Numbered from the stretch's first letter, positions 1 through 9,252 are shown. The stretch is 64,000 nucleotides of DNA from JACVRW01 sp963837445 (GCA_963837445.1 CAWINK010000002.1:186001-250000); one strand, 5' to 3'. Notes: generated from the letters alone by a model not told the origin. Translations and numbers: made by a program.

Positions 1-2
1 TC

Positions 3-860
3 TCGGCCCGCGGCTCACGCCGTGCGATCGAGTTCCCGTTCTTCAACTTCCAGGCATCGGAGCTCGGCAAGCTGCTCCTGATCGTGGCGCTCGCGGGCTT
101 CGCGGTCGACCGCATCAGACGGCTGACCGATCGCGAGACCACGAGCCGGCTGGCGCTGCTTGCGGTGATTCCCGCCATGCTCGTGATCGCGCAGCCGGAC
201 CTCGGCTCCGGGCTCGTCTACCTGGCGGTGCTGGGGGCGATCCTGTTCATCGCGGGCACCCCCTGGACCCACTTCGCCGCGCTCGGCGGGCTGGCGGCGA
301 TAGCGATCGTCGTCGTGCTCGTGGCGGCGCCCGCGGTGGGAGTCGAGGTGCTCAAGCCGTACCAGAAGGACCGCCTGACGGCGTTCCTCAACCCGGGCGA
401 GAACCGGGGTAAGGAGGCGTACCAGATCAATCAGTCGCTCACGGCGATCGGCTCGGGAGGTAAGACCGGCCGCGGCGAGGAGGCGACCCAGACGAGGCTC
501 GACTTCCTGCCCGAGCACCACACGGACTTCGTGTTCTCGGTGGTCGGCGAGGAGTTCGGGTTCGTGGGCGCCGCGCTGGTGCTTTCGCTGTTCGCGCTGC
601 TTATCTGGCGCGCACTGCGTACTCTTACGATGGCGAAGAACTTTTACGGCGCACTAGTCGCCGGCGGCATCACCGCGATGCTGATGTTCCAAGTCTTCGT
701 GAACGTGGGCATGACAATTTCGATCATGCCCATCACCGGCATCCCCCTACCGCTCATGAGCTATGGGGGCTCGTCGGTAATCACCACACTTATGGCAATA
801 GGACTACTTCAGTCGATACACGCGCAGGCGCGCGAAACGGCCGCTGTAAAGCGCCTATGA
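3..860 (+). CDS. rodA: RodA, SEDS-family peptidoglycan glycosyltransferase (5' partial)
   Basis: Only the C-terminal 285 residues are present; the family is usually 370-400 residues, so about 100 N-terminal residues lie before the window. RodA polymerises lipid II into glycan strands of the elongation complex in the cytoplasmic membrane. Visible are the SEDS segment FNFQASELGKLLL, the conserved QPDLGSGLVY, the DRLTAFLNP and INQSLTAIGSGG blocks and the final PITGIPLPLMSYGGSS signature followed by a last membrane helix. The IPLP-SYGGSS form and the following ribonuclease E/G gene favour RodA over FtsW, because mre-mrd-rng clusters are common in Gram-positive bacteria. The stop lies 21 nt before the next start, suggesting one operon. 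Confidence 0.9.
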   Translation, partial: SARGSRRAIEFPFFNFQASELGKLLLIVALAGFAVDRIRRLTDRETTSRLALLAVIPAMLVIAQPDLGSGLVYLAVLGAILFIAGTPWTHFAALGGLAAIAIVVVLVAAPAVGVEVLKPYQKDRLTAFLNPGENRGKEAYQINQSLTAIGSGGKTGRGEEATQTRLDFLPEHHTDFVFSVVGEEFGFVGAALVLSLFALLIWRALRTLTMAKNFYGALVAGGITAMLMFQVFVNVGMTISIMPITGIPLPLMSYGGSSVITTLMAIGLLQSIHAQARETAAVKRL

Positions 861-881
861 CCTTTATGAAGGGAATACTTC

Positions 882-2801
882 TTGAGAAAGCAGTTGCTCG
901 TCTCGGTGGACCGAGGCGAAACCAGAGTCGCGATCCTGGAATCGGAGGGCAGCCCCTCCGGAGGTAAGCGACAGCAGAAGCAGTCCGACGACTGGCGCGT
1001 TGCCGAGCTCTACATCGAGCGCAAGGGCAGCCGATCGATCGTCGGGAACGTCTACAAGGGCAAGGTCGACAACGTCCTGCCCGGCCTCGAGGCGGCGTTC
1101 GTGGACATCGACCTCGACAAGAACGGCTTCCTCCACGCGGACGACGTGGTCTTCCCGGGCGTCGAGGTCGCGCGGCGCGGTCGCGGCGGCGGCGGTCGCG
1201 GCGGCGGCGGCGGCAAGGGCAAGCGCATCACGGAGCTGCTGAAGCCGGGTCAGGAAATCCTGGTCCAGGCGATCAAAGATCCGCTGAAGACAAAGGGCCC
1301 GCGCCTCTCGATGCAGCTCTCGATCGCCGGGCGCTACCTCGTGTACGTGCCGCAGGGCGAGGGCGTCGGCGTCTCGCGCCGGCTGGACGACAAGGAGCGC
1401 GACCGTCTGCGTCGCGCAGCGCAGAAGATCGACATGGGCGAGGGCGGCGTGATCGTCCGGACCGCGGCGCAGGGAGCCACGCGCGAGGACTTCGAGCGCG
1501 AGATCAAGTACCTCCACAAGCTGCACGACGTGCTCCAGCAGCGGGCGAAGGACACGCCCGGGCCGGCGATGGTCTTCCAGGAGGCCGACCTGTCCGTGCG
1601 CGTGGCTCGCGACATCTTCACGGGCGAGTTCGAGAAGGCGATCGTGGACGACCCGGGCCAGTACCACCGGCTCGAGTCCTTCTTCAACCGCACGGCGCCG
1701 GAGCTGCTCGAGCGGCTCGAGACCTACGACGACAAGGACGAGCAGCTGTTCGAGAAGTACGGCGTCGAGGACGCGATCCAGTCGGTGCTGAAGCGCCGGG
1801 TGGACCTGCCGAGCGGCGGCTACCTGATCATCGACTACGCCGAGGCGATGACCGTCATCGACGTGAACTCCGGCTCGTTCACCGGGCGCGGCAAGGGCGC
1901 CAAGCTCGAGGACACGATCACGCGGACGAACCTGGAGGCGGCCGACGAGGTCGTGCGCCAGCTGCGGCTGCGAGACATCGGCGGGATCATCGTCATCGAC
2001 TTCATCGACATGGCCCGTGGCCGCAACCGCGACGCGGTGCTCAAGGTGCTGCGCAAGTCGCTCGACGAGGACCGCACCAAGACATACGTCGTCGAGATCT
2101 CGCCTCTGGGCCTGGTCGAGATGACGCGCCAGAACGTGACCGACGGGGTGCGCGAGATCATGACCAAGCCCTGCCCGGTCTGCGAGGGCGAGGGCGTGGT
2201 GCTCTCGGAGGAGACGGTCGCGATCGAGGTCGACCGCTGGCTGCGCGACCTCGTGGCCGAGCGCTCGAAGGCGCCGGCGTTCCTGATCCGGGTGAACCCG
2301 AAGGTCGCGGCGATCCTGGTGGGTGGCCACGGGGTCGACGGCCCAGTCCACGAGATCGAGAAGGAGACCGGCAGGCACTTCCACTTCGAGGGCACCGAGG
2401 CGCTGCCGATCGACCACTTCGAGGTCGTGCTCGAGGGCACGCCCGAGGAGGTCGAGGAGCGCGCGCTCCCGTTCCGCGTGGGCGAGGAGGTGCTGGTGCA
2501 CATCGAGGAGCCGCACATGTACAACGAGGACGACGCCGTGGCGAAGCTGGACGGCTACGTCGTATCGGTGTCAGGGGCGGCGACGCTGGTGGGCGAGAAG
2601 ACGCTGGTGCGGATCGACAAGGTGGGCCGCAGCGCGGCCGAGGCGTCCTTGGTGAACCCGCCGGAGGGTGTGGCCGCAAGCTCGGCTGACGGCGCGGCTG
2701 CGTCGGACTCGTCCGCGAACGGCCCGCGCAGGCGCCGGGGGCGGCGAGGGGGGCGGGGGCGGCGGAAGCCGCCGGCGCAGACGGGGACCTCTTCGTCTTA
2801 G
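882..2801 (+). CDS. rng: Ribonuclease E/G family endoribonuclease
   Basis: A 639-residue RNase E/G, cleaving single-stranded RNA during rRNA maturation and mRNA decay. Start is TTG 882, with GAAGGGA about 8 nt upstream. An S1 domain begins near residue 55 (GNVYKGKVDNVLPGLEAAF) and is interrupted by a Gly/Arg-rich insert near residues 97-114. The catalytic core carries the metal-binding aspartates in IDVNSGSFTG (about residue 327) and IIDFIDMARGR (about 372), and the zinc-link CPVC (about 430). The last 30 residues are an Arg/Gly tail typical of RNA-binding ends in actinobacterial RNase E. Whether to call it Rne or Rng is uncertain; no long degradosome-scaffold extension is seen. It follows rodA closely and is followed by a hairpin terminator. 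Confidence 0.92.
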   Translation: MRKQLLVSVDRGETRVAILESEGSPSGGKRQQKQSDDWRVAELYIERKGSRSIVGNVYKGKVDNVLPGLEAAFVDIDLDKNGFLHADDVVFPGVEVARRGRGGGGRGGGGGKGKRITELLKPGQEILVQAIKDPLKTKGPRLSMQLSIAGRYLVYVPQGEGVGVSRRLDDKERDRLRRAAQKIDMGEGGVIVRTAAQGATREDFEREIKYLHKLHDVLQQRAKDTPGPAMVFQEADLSVRVARDIFTGEFEKAIVDDPGQYHRLESFFNRTAPELLERLETYDDKDEQLFEKYGVEDAIQSVLKRRVDLPSGGYLIIDYAEAMTVIDVNSGSFTGRGKGAKLEDTITRTNLEAADEVVRQLRLRDIGGIIVIDFIDMARGRNRDAVLKVLRKSLDEDRTKTYVVEISPLGLVEMTRQNVTDGVREIMTKPCPVCEGEGVVLSEETVAIEVDRWLRDLVAERSKAPAFLIRVNPKVAAILVGGHGVDGPVHEIEKETGRHFHFEGTEALPIDHFEVVLEGTPEEVEERALPFRVGEEVLVHIEEPHMYNEDDAVAKLDGYVVSVSGAATLVGEKTLVRIDKVGRSAAEASLVNPPEGVAASSADGAAASDSSANGPRRRRGRRGGRGRRKPPAQTGTSSS

Positions 2802-2854
2802 GGCTCTAGCGCTGGTGGCCGCGGGGCCTGTCTCCGGCGGCGGCTTTCGGCGTT

Positions 2855-2873
2855 CAAGGCGCACAGCGCCTTG
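2855..2873. terminator. Hairpin terminator after the ribonuclease gene
   Basis: A perfect 8-bp inverted repeat, CAAGGCGC-ACA-GCGCCTTG, sits between the ribonuclease stop and the convergent gene ending at 2893. No U-tract follows, so it could serve both strands as a high-GC hairpin terminator. Confidence 0.6.
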
Positions 2874-2892
2874 CCCGCGAAAACCGTCGCCG

Positions 2893-3507
2893 TCACCACC
2901 CGCGGACAGGCGCGGTTAGGCCCTCTGCCGCGTACGCCGCTTCGATTAGTGGGTCGTAGCGGCCTGCCTCCAGGTCGCCCAGCGGGTCCTTTGTGTGGCG
3001 GGCCAGCTCACTCGCGGGGAGTGAGAACGCTGCCCGCATCGCGACGAGCTTGCAGCGCTCGTCGGAGGAGGTGTCGAGGAGCGATTGGGCGGCGGTCAGC
3101 CCGCGTACCTGTCTGATCCTGCCCGGAAGGGTCGTCAGCAGGAGGATCGAGGCGGGGATTGCGAAGAACAGGAAGCCGAGCAGGTTGGCGAGCTCGTGCA
3201 CCCGTTCCTCGCCCGCTTCGCCCGCGTCCGCCACGTTGCCGCCGGTGCTGGAGCCGGCGTCGCGCAGGGCGTCGCCAAACTCGCCGCCCACCACCGGCAC
3301 GCCGGAGACGGCGTCGGCGGCCGCGCCGAAGCCGTCCTGTACGGCGTTGCCGGAGTCGCGCACGCCGGTGCCGAGCACGGCGAGCTTGTCCACTGTGTCG
3401 TGCACCTTCAGCGCCAGCCAGGCGAGCACGAAGAGCGCGAGCAGCGTGAGTGCGTCCCGCGCGACCGCCCGGCCGCGCTCGTTTGGTGTGTCGGGATAGA
3501 TCCGCAT
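2893..3507 (-). CDS. Conserved actinobacterial-type two-helix membrane protein
   Basis: A protein of about 204 residues if it starts at the ATG giving MRIYPDTPNERGRAVARD; the frame stays open to 3561, but that extension looks non-coding. There are two membrane helices, LTLLALFVLAWLALKV near the N-terminus and NLLGFLFFAIPASILLLTT in the middle. They are separated by a Gly/Ala/Asp-rich linker of about 60 residues, probably outside the cell. The cytoplasmic C-terminus has an acidic/basic helix (LEAGRYDPLIEAAYAAEGL). Two-helix proteins of this layout are common in high-GC actinobacteria, but I know of no assigned function. It is convergent with the ribonuclease gene. Confidence 0.6.
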   Translation of the reverse strand: MRIYPDTPNERGRAVARDALTLLALFVLAWLALKVHDTVDKLAVLGTGVRDSGNAVQDGFGAAADAVSGVPVVGGEFGDALRDAGSSTGGNVADAGEAGEERVHELANLLGFLFFAIPASILLLTTLPGRIRQVRGLTAAQSLLDTSSDERCKLVAMRAAFSLPASELARHTKDPLGDLEAGRYDPLIEAAYAAEGLTAPVRGW

Positions 3508-3546
3508 ACAGCCCGCATACCCGCCCAGCACCTCAAGCGCTCCCCC

Positions 3547-4096
3547 GTGGCCGCCGACCAACGAGAATGTGGACCAGGAACGACCAACCTCGCCGTCCGG
3601 GCGGCGTTCGTCCTGCGGGTGGCCGCCGTCGGCGCGTATATCTGCCTGGTGGTCGTGCTGCGCGGAGCCGACAGCGTTGGCGCGGCCGGTCTCGTCGATG
3701 TCGCAGGCTTCGCGCTCGGCGCACTCACGGCGGGCTGGTGGTCGGTCGCCGATGGAGCGGCTGCGGGACTGCTCTTTCTCGGCGACTCGAACGACTTCGG
3801 TCTCGCCCTCGCGTCGTTTCCCGCGTCGGTCGCGTGCGGCGTGCTTGGAGCGAAGATGCGGCGTCGGAGGCGGGGCGGCGGATGGCTGCCCGGATGGGTT
3901 GGGCCGGTGCCTTGCTCCTCTGCCTCGGCGCGATCGGCTTCCTCGTGTTCCTCGCGGGATACAACGACGACACAGAGCACTCGGTCGCCGTCGTGGTCGG
4001 ATTCGTCGTCGCGGTCTTCGGCGGTCCCCTCGGCGTGGCCTGCTCTCCGCGGGCAGCGTCGGGTCCGTCGGCCGCGACGTCCAGTTCGAGGGCTAG
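3547..4096 (+). pseudogene. Small hydrophobic membrane protein, frame disrupted
   Basis: Three consecutive hydrophobic pieces in different frames make one plausible protein of about 180 residues. The first frame reads LRVAAVGAYICLVVVLRG and a second helix to about 3880. The next reads MGWAGALLLCLGAIGFLVFL and a further helix to about 4035. A third frame ends with SVGSVGRDVQFEG at the stop 4094-4096. Frame changes fall near 3880 and 4035. Four membrane helices are expected, with no recognisable domain. An alternative is two overlapping genes, the second starting at ATG 3882. The stop overlaps that of the convergent methyltransferase by a few bases. Confidence 0.4.
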
Positions 4097-5000
4097 GCCA
4101 TGGGCCGCGAGGCTATGGCGATCCAGGTCGAGGCGGGCGCCCAGACCTGGCCGTCGTCGCGCACGTACTCGGCGAGGCCCTCGCGCAGGGCAGCGTCCAC
4201 CTGAGGCAGCAGGTGGGCGGCGCGGTCGCCCTGCAGGCGCAGGATCTCGCCGGCCGGGCCGATCGACATGACGAGGTCGATCGCCTCGTCGAGGTCCGTG
4301 CCGCCCAGGATGTCGAGGTCGCAGCGGGTCAGCGAGATGTCCGTGAAGCCGGAGTGGACCAGGATGTCGGTGAGCGTGTCCGCGTTCGCCATCGAGAACG
4401 GCCCGGGGCCGCAGGTGGGCTCGTCGTACTCCTCCGGCTTCTGGACGATTCCCTCCACGATCTGCTGGGCGCGGTACAGCCAGAGGTTGTCCTCGCGCCG
4501 GCGCCAGACCACGCTCACGAGCTTGCCGCCCGGCACGAGCGACTTGCACACGTTGCGGAGCGCGGCCACCGGGCTGATGAAGAACATCGTCCCCATGCGG
4601 GAGAAGGCCATGTCGTAGGGGCCGTCGAGCGGGTCCGTCTGGACGTCAGCCGCGAAGAAGCGCGCGTTCGCGACGCCTGCCTCCTTTGTCTCCGCGGTCG
4701 CCGTCTCGATGAAGCGCACGGCGGCATCGACCCCGACGGCCTCGCCCTCCGGGCCGACGAGCGTCAGCGATCTGCTGCGTCGTGTCGCCGAGGCCGCAGC
4801 CGATGTCGAGCACGCGCTGGCCCTTCTGGGGCGGCACGAGGGCCAGAGCCGCGTCGCCGTGGGCGCCGAGCCCCGTCGTGACGACGTGGCGGAAGCGGAG
4901 CCAGCGTGTCGAAGAGAGGCCCGTCCCACGCCTGGATCGCCTCTGCGTTCTCGCCGGGTCCCCAGCGGCTGTCTGTCGTGCTCGTGTCTGTCGTGGCCAT
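4093..5000 (-). CDS. SAM-dependent class I methyltransferase, frameshifted
   Basis: Assembled from three frames: an N-terminus MATTDTSTTDSRWGPGENAE, a middle with the SAM-binding motif RVLDIGCGLGDTTQQIAD, and a long C-terminal frame (VGVDAAVRFIETA, ARFFAADVQTDPLDGPYDMAFSR, GGKLVSVVWRRRE). The GxGxG loop, acidic residue after strand 2 and the ADxQ segment identify a UbiE/type-11-like Rossmann methyltransferase. The substrate is unknown. Frame changes are needed near 4770 and 4895; without them the SAM loop is lost. The start ATG at 4998-5000 is supported by a TATCCT -10 element 6 nt upstream. Total length of about 300 residues is normal for the family. Confidence 0.7.
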
Positions 5001-5006
5001 CGGACC

Positions 5007-5012
5007 AGGATA
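5007..5012 (-). promoter_or_regulatory. -10 element (TATCCT) for a leaderless methyltransferase transcript
   Basis: On the minus strand TATCCT lies 6 nt before the ATG at 5000, the spacing at which transcription would start at or next to the start codon. The same arrangement recurs before many genes in this window. Confidence 0.5.
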
Positions 5013-5047
5013 ACCCGGCTAAGTCCGCTCTCCAAGCCCGCGCATCG

Positions 5048-6080
5048 CTAGGTGCGGTGGCTGTGCAGGTAGACCACCTGGTCGCCCGCGAGTAGATCGC
5101 CGGCGCGCGGGTCGTCGAAGCGAATCAGCTCCTCGTCGCGGATCAGGCCGACGACGATGCCGCGCTCGAGTCTCAGCTCGGATAGCGGCCCGGCCTCGGA
5201 CTCCTCGATTCGGCGGTGCGCGATGTCGAGACCCTCGCCGACCGAGAGCAGGTCCTCGAGCACCTCCGTGACCCCCGGCTCGTGCACGGCGTGCCCGAGC
5301 AGCCGGCCCGCGGCGCCCGACGAGGTGATCACCGAGTTGGCTCCGCTCTGATGGAGCAGGTGCACGTTCTCCTCCTCGCGCACGGCGGCCACGATCGTGG
5401 CCTTCGGAGTTGAGCTCGCGTGCGGTGAGGGTGGCCAGCACGGCGGCATCGTCGCGGTCGACCGCCACGACCACCGAGCTCGCGTCGCGCACGCCGGCCT
5501 CGTTGAGCGCCTCGGTCTAGGTGGCGTTGCCGGCCACGGCCGCGAGTCCCTGGGCCGTCGCCCGCTCGCGGGCCTCGGCGCTCTCGTCGAGCACCACGAT
5601 CTGCTCGCGCGGCCGCCCCTGCCGATCAGGGTCAGCACCGCACTCCGGCCCTTGGTGCCGTACCCGCAGATGATCACGTGGTCGTTCAAGTTCTTCCTCC
5701 ATCTTGACAGTCGGTAGGCCTGCCGGCTGCGCTCCGCGAGGAACTCGATCGTCGTCCCGACCAGCAGGATCAGGAACACGATTCGCGCGGGGGTCACCAG
5801 CACCGTGGTGACGAGGCGCGCCGAGTCGGTGATCGGCCGGATGTCGCCGTAGCCGGTCGTCGTGATGCTGACCGTCGAGTAGTAGAAGGCGTCGAGCAGG
5901 CTCACGGAGTCGTCCTCGGGATCGATGTATCCGTCCCGCCCCATGTACGTGAGCACGGCCACGAACGTGATCAGGCCGAGCGCGATCGCCACGCGCCAGA
6001 GGATTCGGCGAACTGGCCCCGGCTCGGCACCCGGCAGCTCGACCCTGCGCCGGATTCCCCCCGTCGGTCACGGCGGACAC
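5048..6080 (-). CDS. Two-helix potassium channel with RCK/TrkA regulatory domains, frameshifted
   Basis: An N-terminal membrane helix (ALGLITFVAVLTY), a pore with the K+ selectivity filter ITTTGYGD, and a second helix (ARIVFLILLVGTTIEF) are followed by an RCK-N Rossmann domain (DHVIICGYGTKGRSAVLTL) and a TrkA-C domain ending in AGDQVVYLHSHRT. This is the Kch/MthK plan: a tetrameric K+ channel gated through cytosolic RCK domains. The RCK-N part is broken near 5620 and near 5420-5500: pieces IVVLDESAEARERATAQG and VVVAVDRDDAAVLATLTA lie in other frames. At the N-terminus a run of six C (6057-6062) puts the upstream GTG codons (6071 or 6080) out of frame; one base fewer restores them. Otherwise the start would be GTG 5992. 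Confidence 0.75.
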
Positions 6081-6121
6081 TCTACGTACGCGCGCATGGA
6101 GAGCGGGCCCACGGGGTACTC

Positions 6122-7609
6122 ATGGGCTCGATGTCTCGGATGGTTCTTGCGCTGATCGCTGCCGCAATGCTTGCGGTGCTGCCCGCCGCCGCCGCGGTGG
6201 CTGCGCCGCGCAAGGCGCCGAAGACCCGCAGCGTCCTCTACGTGGGCAACAACTGGGACGGCACCGCCGACGTCATCCAGCCGCGCAAGTTCAAGCGCAT
6301 CGCCCGGATCAACATCATCCCGGACATCGAGGAGCGGATGAAGGAGATCCAGTCCGACCCGGAGCGCTACGGCTACTTCCTCGGGGTTCGCGAGGCGGTC
6401 GGCGAGGGTCACGACCAGTTCGTGGACGACATGTTCTCGTCCCACAACGGCCGCGTGTTGTACGTCTCGCGGCCGAGCCTCGCCGACGTCGTGGCGATCA
6501 ACCTGCGCACGAAGCGCATCATCTGGCGCACGAAGGTCGACGGGAACCGCGCCGACCACATGGCGATCTCTCCGGATGGCCGGCATGTGCTGGTGTCGGC
6601 TTCCACCGCCAAGGTCATCAACGTGATCGACACCAAGACGGGCGCGATCGTGGCCAACATCCCCAGCGGGGACCAGCCGCACGAGAACAACTTCTCCCGC
6701 GACGGAAAGCTCGTGTTCCACGCCAGTATCGGGACCGTGTTCACGCCGAGCGACGATCCCGCGCTCGACTTCACGAAGGGCGAGCGCGTGTTCGAGATCA
6801 TCGACGCGAGCAACTGGCAGGTCATCCGCAAGATCGACATGGGCAAGAAGCTCGACGAGTTCGGCGAGCCGGACATGAGCGCTGCGGTGCGGCCGATGGC
6901 GCTGTCGCCCGACGAGCGCTACGTCTACTTCCAGGTCTCGTTCTTCCACGGGTTCGTGGAGTACGACCTGCAGCAGGACCGCGTGCTGCGGCTGGCGCAC
7001 CTCCCGCTGAGCGACGAGGCGAAGGCAAAGCGGCGCGACGAGTACCTGCTCGACTCGGCCCACCACGGCCTCGCGATGAACCCGTCCGGCACGAAGCTGT
7101 GCGCGGCCGGGACGATGTCCGACTACGCCGCGATCGTCGAGCGCCGCTCGTTCGCCTACAAGATCGCGGCCCAGGGCACGAAGCCGTACTGGGCGACGAA
7201 CAGCGGCCGCGGCAGCTACTGCTTCGTCTCGTTCAGCGGCGACGACGCCGTCTCGGTGATCTCGTACCGAAAGGCGAAGGAGATCGCGCGCATCCAGGTG
7301 GGCGACCACCCCCAGCGGATGCGGATGGGCAAGGTCCGCGCCGGGCTGCTGGGCACCAAGAAGCCACGCCGCGCACGCCGCCCGCGCTGCAGGCCGGCCG
7401 CTGCGAAGTCGCCTTGGCGCTGTCCGGGCGGACGATGGATAGGAGAACGACCTGGTCGGCTGCGATCGCCTCCAAGCCGCGGGCAGTCTGGCTGTCGACG
7501 TAGATGCCACGAACGCCTCGGAAGTCAGCGTGCGACTATCGGTCGCATTCGATGCCAGCGACCTGATCGTCGCGGCACGACCTGGCATGGAACTGCCTGC
7601 GGTTCGTAA
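6122..7609 (+). CDS. Secreted YVTN-type beta-propeller repeat protein
   Basis: Starts with a Sec signal peptide (MVLALIAAAMLAVLPAAAAVAA) followed by a propeller-like repeat region: RSVLYVGNNWDG, ADHMAISPDGRHVLVSAS, VINVIDTKTGAIVANI, RPMALSPDERYVYFQVS, GLAMNPSGTKLCAAG and DDAVSVISYRKAKEIARIQVG. Such YVTN/lactonase-like propellers are usually exported or surface proteins with unknown ligands. Homologous character ends near HPQRMRMGKVRAGLLG (about 7360). The remaining ~80 codons are Arg/Pro-rich and overlap a degraded minus-strand gene, so an indel near 7370 has probably removed the true stop. The first of three in-frame ATGs is 6122; those at 6131 and 6140 are equally possible. Divergent from the channel gene. 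Confidence 0.75.
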   Translation: MGSMSRMVLALIAAAMLAVLPAAAAVAAPRKAPKTRSVLYVGNNWDGTADVIQPRKFKRIARINIIPDIEERMKEIQSDPERYGYFLGVREAVGEGHDQFVDDMFSSHNGRVLYVSRPSLADVVAINLRTKRIIWRTKVDGNRADHMAISPDGRHVLVSASTAKVINVIDTKTGAIVANIPSGDQPHENNFSRDGKLVFHASIGTVFTPSDDPALDFTKGERVFEIIDASNWQVIRKIDMGKKLDEFGEPDMSAAVRPMALSPDERYVYFQVSFFHGFVEYDLQQDRVLRLAHLPLSDEAKAKRRDEYLLDSAHHGLAMNPSGTKLCAAGTMSDYAAIVERRSFAYKIAAQGTKPYWATNSGRGSYCFVSFSGDDAVSVISYRKAKEIARIQVGDHPQRMRMGKVRAGLLGTKKPRRARRPRCRPAAAKSPWRCPGGRWIGERPGRLRSPPSRGQSGCRRRCHERLGSQRATIGRIRCQRPDRRGTTWHGTACGS

Positions 7610-7795
7610 CGCAGGTCCTCGAAGGACTCGCGCGAGCTCACGCGCGACATCGCGGAGCGCGATCGGCCCGCGGAAGAGCCGACGGTGTCGACGATCGCAC
7701 GGAGACTGGTGTAGCTCGAAGTCCGGGGCGAGCAGGCTGGGAACGCGTTCGCCGGCGTAGGCGCGCTTCAGCCGTTCGATGTTCTCCTGCGACAT
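7430..7795 (-). pseudogene. SnoaL/NTF2-like protein, frame disrupted
   Basis: Begins MSQENIERLKRAYAGERVP, the hallmark N-terminus of a SnoaL-like family abundant in Thermoleophilia. The following text then jumps frame: SFEDLRYEPQ, typical of the central strand of the fold, lies in another frame near 7610, and later pieces in a third. It starts 3 nt after the stop of the next upstream SnoaL gene, so the two form a tandem pair. At least two indels are needed to restore about 120 residues. SnoaL-like domains are small cone-shaped folds with varied or no catalysis, so no function is assigned. Confidence 0.5.
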
Positions 7796-7798
7796 CGC

Positions 7799-8195
7799 CT
7801 ACTCCTCCAGACTCACGGCTTCGAGGGCGCTGGCTTCATCCCGGAAGAAACCGAACCAGACGGCCTTCTTCCCGCCGCCAGCGCCAAATGTGCCAGGCCG
7901 GTTGCCTCACAGGGATGCGGCTCTCGGCGGCGTGACCCCCAGCCTCGATCTGTCCCAGCGTGATGTGGCCGAGATCCCGCACCTCAACGACTTCGACCTG
8001 GTAATCGGGCCAGGCGGCGAGCAGGCTATTCCACCAGCGGCGGACCCCATCGTGGCCCTGGAACATGCCCTCCACGGCAGCGAGGCGCGGGACCGCCTCG
8101 GCGTCAGCATCGATGAGTGCCAGGAGGGCAGCGAGGTCACGTCGGTTGAACGCGTGGTAGGCCTGGCGAGCCAGCTCGACGTTCTCCTGCGACAT
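7799..8195 (-). CDS. SnoaL/NTF2-like domain protein, one indel near the 3' end
   Basis: Start ATG 8193-8195 gives MSQENVELARQAYHAFNRRD; the upstream in-frame extension to 8252 has no family character. The sequence then follows the NTF2-like cone fold (DGVRRWWNSLLAAWPDYQVE, AWHIWRWRREEGRLVRF). The annotated frame ends prematurely in FLPG, but one extra base in the AAA run at 7848-7850 (TTT on the coding strand) gives FFRDEASALEAVSLEE and a stop at 7799-7801, which is the normal family ending. This is one of the clearest homopolymer indels in the window. Function unknown; about 130 residues. Confidence 0.7.
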
Positions 8196-8290
8196 GCCCG
8201 CCCAGTATCCCCACGAATCCGGCGATCCAGGTTGGCGTTCTGTTCGGCACAAGGCAGATTGTGTGACATGGAGCGGCGGCCGGCCGTCGA

Positions 8291-8296
8291 TAGCCT
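8291..8296 (+). promoter_or_regulatory. -10 element (TAGCCT) for the EamA transporter
   Basis: TAGCCT lies 7 nt before GTG 8304. This favours GTG 8304 over the in-frame ATG 8268 as the true start of the transporter. Confidence 0.45.
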
Positions 8297-8303
8297 CGAT
8301 CGG

Positions 8304-9228
8304 GTGAGCCGCTCCCTGGTCTTCGGGTTATACGCCCTGCTCGTCATCATCTGGACCAGCACCTGGGTGGCCATCAAGATCGGCCTCGAGGACTGCCCGG
8401 CGCTGCTCGGGGCGGGGATCCGGTTTGCGGCGGCGGGCCTCCTCCTGCTCGCCGTCGCTGCGGTGCAGCGGCGGCCGCTGCGCACCGACTGGCTGCTCGC
8501 TGCCGTGCTCGCGCTGGCGCCGTTCGCGTTCGCCTATGGCCTCGTGTACTGGGGTGAGCAGTACGTCCCGTCCGGGCTCGCCGCGGTGCTGTTCGGGGTG
8601 CTGCCGCTCTACACGGCGCTGCTCGCCGGCGTGCTGCTGCCGGACGAGCCGTTGCGCTGCCCCGCTCGTGCTCGGGGTGCTGATCGGCATCGCCGGCCTC
8701 GCGCTCGCCTTCCTCGAGAGCGTGGAGCTCGGCTCCGCCGACAGGGCGGCGCTCGGCGCGGCGGCCCTCGCGCTCGCCCCGCTCGGGGCGGCGGTGGGCG
8801 GCATCGCCCAGAAGCGCCGCGCGGCGGAGCTGGACGCGGTGGTGCTGAACGGCTGGGCCATGCTGGTGGGCGGGCTCCTGCTGCTGCCGGCGTCCGCGCT
8901 CGGCGAGGACTGGGGCGACGCCGTCTGGAGCGCCGGGGCGATCGGCTCGATCGCCTACCTGGCGCTCTTCGGCTCGGCCGTGGCGTTCGTGACGCTCACC
9001 GTCGTGCTGCGCCACATCAGCGCGCAGGCCATGTCGTTCCTGGCGATGCTGCTGCCGTTCGGCGCGCTCGTGTTCGGCGCGACGCTCTACGACGAGGCGA
9101 TCACGGCCCGCGCGCTCGGGGGAGCGGCGCTCGTGGCCGCCGGCCTGTTGATCGCCCAGCGCTCGCGCCGTCAGCGCGACGAGTGCGAGGACCCGCTGAC
9201 CGGCGCTGCGGTCACCGCCGAGGCTTGA
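8304..9228 (+). CDS. EamA-family (DMT) transporter, one frameshift
   Basis: Ten-helix drug/metabolite transporter made of two EamA repeats. Repeat 1 runs from SRSLVFGLYALLVIIWTSTW through FAYGLVYWGEQYVPSGLAAV to LPDEPLR. The frame changes near 8655, and repeat 2 continues with APLVLGVLIGIAGLALAFLE, LLPFGALVFGATLYDEAI and a C-terminal LIAQRSRR. Such proteins export small metabolites or amino acids; the substrate cannot be read from sequence. ATG 8268 is an alternative start. The stop codon at 9226-9228 lies inside the TTGACA of the next gene's promoter. Confidence 0.75.
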
Positions 9229-9252
9229 CATCCAGACGATTCGTTTTATCGT
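9225..9252 (+). promoter_or_regulatory. Promoter with an overlapping inverted repeat for the tetR-glycosyltransferase pair
   Basis: TTGACA at 9225-9230 is a consensus -35; with a 16-bp spacer the -10 would be TATCGT (9247-9252). An inverted repeat ACGAT-N7-ATCGT (9236-9252) overlaps spacer and -10, where an autoregulating TetR repressor would be expected to bind. A short A/T-rich leader follows. Confidence 0.5.

Noticed and set aside
864..2516. A 550-codon minus-strand frame across the ribonuclease gene
   Set aside because: It is the high-GC shadow of a conserved gene; the composition is Arg/Val/Leu-biased and shows no domain.
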